Assembly (NCBI GenBank): GCA_002317155.1
Contig: DCIR01000072.1
Coordinates: 15,796 to 79,795, forward strand
Direction of reading: 5' to 3'
DNA: 64,000 bases
Origin: Lachnospiraceae bacterium UBA1721
GTDB lineage: Bacteria > Bacillota > Clostridia > Lachnospirales > Lachnospiraceae
Position 1 is the stretch's first letter. Each line of letters starts with the position of its first letter. This document shows, piece after piece, positions 58,721 through 64,000 of the stretch. A program made the translations under genes and the position numbers. The notes below the pieces were generated by a model. That model saw nothing but the letters and a program-made list of their open reading frames with translations, did not search any database and had not been told where the DNA came from.

Positions 58721-60013
58721 TCAATACAATGCTATCGACTCCCGCCACACCTTGTTGGTAGAAGCTCTGAACTCTCCGAGTCCCAGGTCCTCAATCTCGA
58801 CCACAAGGCTCTTAACGTTTTCGAGGAAAAGATGTGCGTGCATACGCGATAGCTTTCCCGAGAACTCATCGAGAGTAATCTTGGCGGTAAAATCTCCGCC
58901 TCCTATAAGCGAACATACTCTGATTTCGATACAGTCAGCATCCTCGATATAAAAATCAAAAGCCGCATCGGCATCAAACCAGTTAACACCCGCATCAAGC
59001 AGGGCAAAATACTTAAGATCACCCTGTCGTAAAATATTCATTCCGATATTGGCAGTAAGCTTATCATTTCCCAGAAAAATATTTTCCTTGCCCTGTGGTA
59101 AATCAAGCATTCTGTCAATCAGACCAAAGCAGGCTCCCTTACTGTAAAGGTTGCTTCCCTGGAATACTCTGTACTTACTGCACAGATATTTTTTTGACTC
59201 TCTCATCCAGTTATCAGAAAATGAGGAGCCTATAAGATATACACTGTAAGTCTTCTCAGCCTCGCATGCATCTCTCGCAATATTTGTAAATGCTTTGTCC
59301 ATCTGGATAAGTTCATATTCCATATCCGGCTCATTCGTTCTGCTGCCGTCAGCCATAGGGAACGCCGAATCTTCGATATACACTACCACCGGGTCCGTAT
59401 GGAGATTGGATACCATTCTGTACACTTTAATCTCATCGGTTTCATACTCAAAAAGGATACTGCCCGCTTTCCACAATTCGTCCTGCTGATGAATCATGTA
59501 GTGATAATAGCTTTCCATATGACTCTGGAAATATATTTTTTCGGCTTTTAACTTAAGCGCTCCTACAGCCTCTCTTAATACTTCCATATGGTCATAGTCC
59601 ATATAGTCAGCTGTAAAAAGGACTCCCGCCAGCTTATCGTTTGATGCCGCCTGTACCAGAGACATACATCTTTTGATAAACAGTGAAAGTAATGATATGG
59701 GCTGATAATTAACTCCCTCTATCAAAACAGGCTCACCATCGAGCGCCTTGCCGAGAAGATCCTCTATAAGTATGCCCTCGTTTTCTGCCGCATACTTAAT
59801 AGCTTCTCTTCCGTAAAACCACTGATTAACTCCCTCTCTCTTGCAAAGTACCGTGGGAATGTTGTATTCCTCACCGCCTGCAATAGCAGAGATGGTATCG
59901 ACTCTTCCGTCATTGGTGCAGTAGCTTATCTGACAAAACTTTACGCCCAGATTGAATCCGACATATATTCTATTGTTGCTGTTGCTCGTAAGCACTCCGG
60001 GCAATTTTATCAT
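58721..60013 (-). CDS. DUF5716-family protein (Hsp70/actin-fold-like)
   Basis: A 430-residue protein. The N-terminus, Arg-Ile-Tyr-Val-Gly-Phe-Asn-Leu-Gly-Val-Lys-Phe-Cys-Gln-Ile-Ser, looks like a phosphate-1 loop of the Hsp70/actin fold, and Leu-Ile-Gly-Ser-Ser-Phe-Ser-Asp (about 258) is at the place of the adenosine loop. No family enzyme activity is known to me. I recognise the family as DUF5716, found with DUF5717 in Lachnospiraceae. It lies 77 nt after DUF5717. Confidence 0.75.
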   Translation of the reverse strand: MIKLPGVLTSNSNNRIYVGFNLGVKFCQISYCTNDGRVDTISAIAGGEEYNIPTVLCKREGVNQWFYGREAIKYAAENEGILIEDLLGKALDGEPVLIEGVNYQPISLLSLFIKRCMSLVQAASNDKLAGVLFTADYMDYDHMEVLREAVGALKLKAEKIYFQSHMESYYHYMIHQQDELWKAGSILFEYETDEIKVYRMVSNLHTDPVVVYIEDSAFPMADGSRTNEPDMEYELIQMDKAFTNIARDACEAEKTYSVYLIGSSFSDNWMRESKKYLCSKYRVFQGSNLYSKGACFGLIDRMLDLPQGKENIFLGNDKLTANIGMNILRQGDLKYFALLDAGVNWFDADAAFDFYIEDADCIEIRVCSLIGGGDFTAKITLDEFSGKLSRMHAHLFLENVKSLVVEIEDLGLGEFRASTNKVWRESIALY

Positions 60014-60090
60014 TGTCTGTTAACACCTCACATCATCCGAATATTACAGATTTGGTTTGCACTTAAAATTTATTCAAATCGCGACATGGT

Positions 60091-63000
60091 TTACATAAGT
60101 TTGAACAGCTCACTGTTCATGAATTCCTGTCTGCTGTAATCTTCCAGCATGGTATCAAACTTACTGTAGTCCTTCATCGTCTCGCTGACCAAAAGATTAT
60201 TAATCGCATCGAAACGACTTCCGCTGTTATATGAGCCGGCCTCGTTATTCTGAATGGTTCCGCTCACTGTCAGATTAGCAGAATCCCCATCCTCCTCAGT
60301 GATGTAATACTGAAGACTCTCTCCGAAGAAAATCACAAAATCCTTAAAGCATACACCACCGCATACATCTCTCATGTATTCGGTAGAATATTCACCCTGC
60401 TCTTCATCACCCTGCGTAAGCATATAATTAATTCTGGCCACCTTGCCGGGCTTGGCTTTATAATCGATAATCGTTCTGTCAGAAAGCACCTCCAGGATAG
60501 ATTCCAGCTTTTTGCGCTGTTCCTCATCCGGAAAAGCACCATCCTTAAGATAATCCTTGAAAAATCCAAGATAGATTCTCTCATCAATCTGTTTCTTAAG
60601 GAATATCAGCACAAGCTTTCTCTTATACTCATTGAGCTTATCCGGATTTGCTGCATAATATTTCAAATATGCAAGCTGTATCGCCTTGGGCAGCTTAGCA
60701 CCCGGCGCTGCATATTTTGATATTATCTCCATCAGACGCTCATCGGCTTTTCCTCTTCCCGAGAAGTACTCATACGCACCCTGTGCAATAAGTGCTCTGG
60801 TCAGTCTGGTCTCCGGATTTCTGTTAATGTATTTTGATCCAATCTCATATTTTTCAGGCAAATATGTACCTGAGAAAAGCATCTGAATAAGCAGTCTCTG
60901 TTCAAGGTCATTATTGACCAAGCCATAGTTATCCATCGCTCTCCAAATATCTCTGAGTTCAGAAGACATACCTCTGTAATGATTGCTGAGATACTCTGTA
61001 ATCACACTGCCCGCATTACCTTCGCGGAATGCATAAATTGCGGCATTAGTGATTGCCTCTTCAGGCTTGTACTCTCTTCTGTCTGCTCTCGGAGTAATAA
61101 CCTTCTCAAGATACTTACGCATATTTTCCGCAGTAGTAAAATATGGCCCGTATTTTCTTATCCAGTCGATGATAACATCATTGCGGCCAAGTACCATCAG
61201 ATAATCAAACACCTGTCTTCTCTGAGCAGGATTCAGTCTGTCCAAATCGATACCGTTAAGACATCTGTCAAGCTCCTTTACTTCATCATGAAGCAGGAAG
61301 TAGTCCATCGCCTTAAGAAGCATTTCCAGCCTTACATCATCTGCCACCTCTGGCGATTCAGCCAACTGCACAAAACGACGAATATTATCTGCAGTCACCT
61401 GAACCGAACCATCCTGACCGACTCCGATAAGGAACATATTCAGTCTGGTATTGTTCCATACATATTCTGAAACCACAGGCATATACTTGCCTGAGTTCAT
61501 CATCTTTTCTATGGTATATTCAGCTGAATTCAGATACAGATTACCTTCGCTGTCTCCGAATGCGATTGAATAACCGCTGCCATATATCGAAATATATCCG
61601 CAACCATCCTTGAGATTGTATTCCCACGGTTTCGAGCAACCCTTTTGATATACATATGCGGTGTTACAAGCTTTATTACGACAGGATACCCAATGTGAGA
61701 ACAGTATATCACTCATTCCCTCAGCTACCTGTCCATCAATACTCTCAGGATTCAGGAAATTCTCATATATAACCGACAAGTCCTTATTGATATGATGCTT
61801 ACGCATCTGGTTATTGGCAAACTCCTCGATATTTTTGACATTGTTCTCATAGATATCCGGATAATGATCCTTGAGAGCAATCATATAGTGATATATGTAT
61901 GCCATTCTTTCATAATCAAGGCTGTTCTGATATGAAAAATAAAGCAGCACACCTCTGGGTATTTCAACTGCCTTCTCGGTATCAATTGAAAATACATAAT
62001 ACTCATAAAGGTTGGTCAGTCTGATATCGGCATCAATAGCCTTTTCGTACCATCCAAACGCCTTGCTGTCCTGTCGCTGACCTTTGATAAGCTGAGAACA
62101 AATCTCCTGTAAAATACGCTTATCCTCATGCTTATCATATAATCTGATAAGTGCCTTAAGGAACACAGGGCTGTACTCTCTTACTCTTCCCGCAAGGAAA
62201 ATAATCTGCTCAAGTGCAAGGGGATTAAATGCATCATAACGTGCACCACAGCTTATTACCTGGAGTGCGAAATCATCTATCTGTCTTACAACTGTCGAAT
62301 TCTCATTGATCAGTGAAATTGCTTTGGCATACATTACAGGGCTGGTACATCCACCCTGTTTGAACAGATATTCAAGCAGATTCCATCTCGATCCCACGCT
62401 CGAATTAAAACTGGTCGGAAGCATCAAAGCAATCAAACCAATCTTCCAGCTCTTTTTATTGCGCTTATATATAGCTTCAACCTTATCTGCAGCCTGGCGC
62501 CACATAGCCGGTTCATCAGCTACCATTGCGGCCATCAGCCAGTGATAGCACACAGGAACCGCAAGAGCCTCATCCGAAAGCTTACGCTGTCTCTTGGCAT
62601 GCTCTATCATTTCCGCAGCATGGTCGACAAGCCATCCGGCTTCATTAAGTCTGTTCTGCGAAATAAGTATTCTGGCCTGGAACAGCTTGGCATAAAAATC
62701 CTCATCGTCCATAGCCGCCATCTGCTCTACCAGCTTGCCGGTCTTCTTAATCCAGTCTGCATCGTTGAGAACACCAAGCTCGTGATCCACGAACTCACGT
62801 GTTATCCTGAACATATAATTATTCTTAGACCTGTCAATCACATTGCTCGGTCTGAGTGTAGTGCTTCTACTCTTAACCTCTACAGGTATCTCCAGTCTGC
62901 TGAAAGGACTCTCGACAAAAATCTTACCCGTATGTATTCCGTTCTTACACATTCTGGGATCGATGAATACTTTAAGAATGCAGACATTACCCACAAAATC

Positions 63001-63747
63001 ATTTTCAGTCAGCTCTGCCTTCTCAAGGAATATGAAATCCTGTTCAGAATACACGCTGGCACCTGTATATCCCCAGCCATTTCTGACAATCTCTATCTCA
63101 CTCTCAACAATCGAAGCCGAAAAATCTCTTCCCATAAGGCTTATATTGAGAGTCTTCTTGTTATAAAGGAATTCAATTTTTTGCTTTTTGCCTACACTGA
63201 TCAGGAACTCATCGACATTCTGCTCATTACCGCTCGAATCATCAAGCGCTCTGTAAATATCGATAAAGTTCTCCTCCGAACCGTCAAAAATTCTTACGAA
63301 TTCAGGTGAGTAAAAAAGATTTACTGCCTCTTTCCAATTGTTCTTGGCAAAATTGGTGTACGCAAAAAGATTACGGATAGGTCCGTCAGAAGAATAAAGA
63401 ACCGGCTGTTCGATATTAACCACAAAAGGAAGATAATATTCCCCGTGATTGCTGACTATACAGAAAGCACCCTTGATAACATCTCCGGCACTGCAAAGAT
63501 CTCCGTGAAAATGGTAAGAAATCTCGGTATCACTTCCCATAACAGCATAGTTGATGCACTCCATTCTGCTGTCGGTTGTCGTGACAAATCCATCGGTCTC
63601 GGTTCCCGGTGCACAGAACACATGGAACGAGCCCTCATAATCGCAATCTGCAGAAACCTGTATTTCGATTTTCGAGCATGAAAAATTTAAACTTTTAGAT
63701 CCGTTAGTATAATCTCCGTCTAAAATTTTCTTAACAACTTCCTGCAT
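60091..63747 (-). CDS. DUF5717-family giant helical-repeat protein
   Basis: A 1218-residue protein. About 300 N-terminal residues look like beta-sandwich domains (Phe-Ser-Cys-Ser-Lys-Ile-Glu-Ile, Asp-Cys-Asp-Tyr-Glu-Gly-Ser-Phe, Phe-His-Gly-Asp). The remaining part is a long run of helical (TPR-like) repeats, then a short beta-rich end (about 1100-1200). No signal peptide. I recognise it as DUF5717. It is the first and largest gene of the cluster; GGGGAAG lies 8 nt upstream. It could serve as scaffold for the Hsp70-like partner. Confidence 0.8.
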   Translation of the reverse strand: MQEVVKKILDGDYTNGSKSLNFSCSKIEIQVSADCDYEGSFHVFCAPGTETDGFVTTTDSRMECINYAVMGSDTEISYHFHGDLCSAGDVIKGAFCIVSNHGEYYLPFVVNIEQPVLYSSDGPIRNLFAYTNFAKNNWKEAVNLFYSPEFVRIFDGSEENFIDIYRALDDSSGNEQNVDEFLISVGKKQKIEFLYNKKTLNISLMGRDFSASIVESEIEIVRNGWGYTGASVYSEQDFIFLEKAELTENDFVGNVCILKVFIDPRMCKNGIHTGKIFVESPFSRLEIPVEVKSRSTTLRPSNVIDRSKNNYMFRITREFVDHELGVLNDADWIKKTGKLVEQMAAMDDEDFYAKLFQARILISQNRLNEAGWLVDHAAEMIEHAKRQRKLSDEALAVPVCYHWLMAAMVADEPAMWRQAADKVEAIYKRNKKSWKIGLIALMLPTSFNSSVGSRWNLLEYLFKQGGCTSPVMYAKAISLINENSTVVRQIDDFALQVISCGARYDAFNPLALEQIIFLAGRVREYSPVFLKALIRLYDKHEDKRILQEICSQLIKGQRQDSKAFGWYEKAIDADIRLTNLYEYYVFSIDTEKAVEIPRGVLLYFSYQNSLDYERMAYIYHYMIALKDHYPDIYENNVKNIEEFANNQMRKHHINKDLSVIYENFLNPESIDGQVAEGMSDILFSHWVSCRNKACNTAYVYQKGCSKPWEYNLKDGCGYISIYGSGYSIAFGDSEGNLYLNSAEYTIEKMMNSGKYMPVVSEYVWNNTRLNMFLIGVGQDGSVQVTADNIRRFVQLAESPEVADDVRLEMLLKAMDYFLLHDEVKELDRCLNGIDLDRLNPAQRRQVFDYLMVLGRNDVIIDWIRKYGPYFTTAENMRKYLEKVITPRADRREYKPEEAITNAAIYAFREGNAGSVITEYLSNHYRGMSSELRDIWRAMDNYGLVNNDLEQRLLIQMLFSGTYLPEKYEIGSKYINRNPETRLTRALIAQGAYEYFSGRGKADERLMEIISKYAAPGAKLPKAIQLAYLKYYAANPDKLNEYKRKLVLIFLKKQIDERIYLGFFKDYLKDGAFPDEEQRKKLESILEVLSDRTIIDYKAKPGKVARINYMLTQGDEEQGEYSTEYMRDVCGGVCFKDFVIFFGESLQYYITEEDGDSANLTVSGTIQNNEAGSYNSGSRFDAINNLLVSETMKDYSKFDTMLEDYSRQEFMNSELFKLM

Positions 63748-63812
63748 TAAACGACTTCCCCATTATCATTTCATAAGTGTTAAAAATGTATAACATTTTA
63801 CACTTTAGTATA

Positions 63813-63864
63813 CCAAAATAAAAAGATGCAGGCAATGATAGTTTGACTATCTTGTCTGCATCTT
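63813..63864 (-). terminator. Intrinsic terminator after ilvE
   Basis: On the minus strand a 13-bp stem (AAGATGCAGACAA / TTGCCTGCATCTT, with one G-U) plus an inner GATAG / CTATC, followed by TTTATTTTGG. It lies about 40 nt past the ilvE stop. A further hairpin (AAGTGT..ACACTT arms, 63775-63805) lies in the DUF5717 promoter region. Confidence 0.85.
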
Positions 63865-63902
63865 GTGTTGAAAAATTAATAGATTTTTTAGTAAGTTTTT
63901 TC

Positions 63903-64000
63903 TTACTTAATCTCGTGAATCCATCCTGCAGGAGCTTCGATACGACCCATCTGAATTCCGGTAAGAGTCTCATAAAGCTTCTTGGTTACAGGGCCCATCT
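63903..64000 (-). CDS. ilvE: Branched-chain amino acid aminotransferase, C-terminal end only
   Basis: Only the last 32 codons are in the window. They read Met-Gly-Pro-Val-Thr-Lys-Lys-Leu-Tyr-Glu-Thr-Leu-Thr-Gly-Ile-Gln-Met-Gly, ending Gly-Trp-Ile-His-Glu-Ile-Lys. This matches the C-terminal Leu-Thr-Gly-Ile-Gln-x-Gly and Trp-Ile of class IV branched-chain aminotransferases (long type). These make valine, leucine and isoleucine from keto acids with glutamate. Confidence 0.85.
   Translation of the reverse strand, partial: MGPVTKKLYETLTGIQMGRIEAPAGWIHEIK

Noticed and set aside
63731..63973. Minus-strand open frame spanning the ilvE end and the terminator
   Set aside because: It crosses a strong terminator and is out of frame with the recognised ilvE C-terminus.
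1..64000. CRISPR array, IS element, prophage or integrative element
   Set aside because: No evenly spaced direct repeats with spacers, no transposase or integrase, no att-like direct repeats at the tRNA-Leu genes (the flanking similarity is confined to a few bases), and gene content is housekeeping or metabolic.

Overview
The window looks like a chromosomal segment of an anaerobic, low-GC Gram-positive of the Lachnospiraceae (Clostridia). This is inferred from the strong GGAGG ribosome-binding sites, an AsrC-like sulfite reductase, an N,N'-diacetylchitobiose/cellobiose phosphorylase family member (GH94), Bacillus-type PurF, and the DUF5716/DUF5717 pair, which I know mainly from Lachnospiraceae. 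The genus cannot be fixed from sequence alone. No phage, IS element, CRISPR array or rRNA was seen. Almost all genes lie on the minus strand, so transcription mostly runs from high to low coordinates.

Layout. 1-5.3 kb: a PHP-domain protein (cut by the window edge), a small membrane protein, cellobiose phosphorylase, a PpiC-type foldase lipoprotein and an unknown protein. 5.5-12.9 kb: protein quality control (clpB, a cold-shock gene on the plus strand, engB, clpX, clpP, tig). 13.2-15.5 kb: a PadR / DUF1700 / DUF4097 operon with tandem operator-like repeats upstream. 15.8-18.9 kb: two paralogous solute-binding lipoproteins without a transporter. 19.1 kb: tRNA-Leu(AAG), with an identical copy at 35.7 kb. 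19.3-23.7 kb: an SGNH hydrolase, a FecCD-type importer, a siroheme-synthesis dehydrogenase and an importer binding protein.

23.9-33.3 kb is the most interesting block: two operons for sulfur assimilation. The first (28.2 to 23.9 kb) encodes an O-acetylhomoserine sulfhydrylase, a siroheme sulfite reductase, a TusA-like protein, a thioredoxin, a ThiS-like carrier ending in Gly-Gly-Gly-Gln, a ThiF/MoeB-like activator and a JAMM metalloprotease. Together these match the protein-thiocarboxylate route to homocysteine described for Wolinella succinogenes. The second (33.3 to 28.4 kb) encodes an SsuABC-like importer, another thioredoxin and an arylsulfotransferase-like protein. Both operons, and a second O-acetylhomoserine sulfhydrylase at 50-51 kb, carry a shared upstream motif (ATAG-N7-CTAT flanked by GGC), placed near -66 in the two cases with a clear -10 box. 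This suggests one LysR-type sulfur regulon.

33.6-35.6 kb: a TcdA-like E1 enzyme and a thioredoxin reductase. 35.9-43.8 kb: the F1Fo ATP synthase operon. It has no separate delta gene; instead the alpha subunit has an N-terminal extension of about 87 residues that resembles the C-terminal domain of delta. Two unknown membrane proteins follow atpC directly. 44.1-49.8 kb: small membrane proteins, a HAD hydrolase, purA, a zinc-ribbon membrane protein with a nuclease-like C-terminus, a CPCC protein, CorA and a DUF4230 protein. 51.5-52.3 kb: an unknown gene and a 236-bp set of nested inverted repeats. 52.4-56.5 kb: purB, purF, purC. 56.6-63.7 kb: a four-gene cluster of uncharacterised proteins (DUF5717, DUF5716, a TPR-like protein and a coiled-coil membrane protein). 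The window ends inside ilvE.
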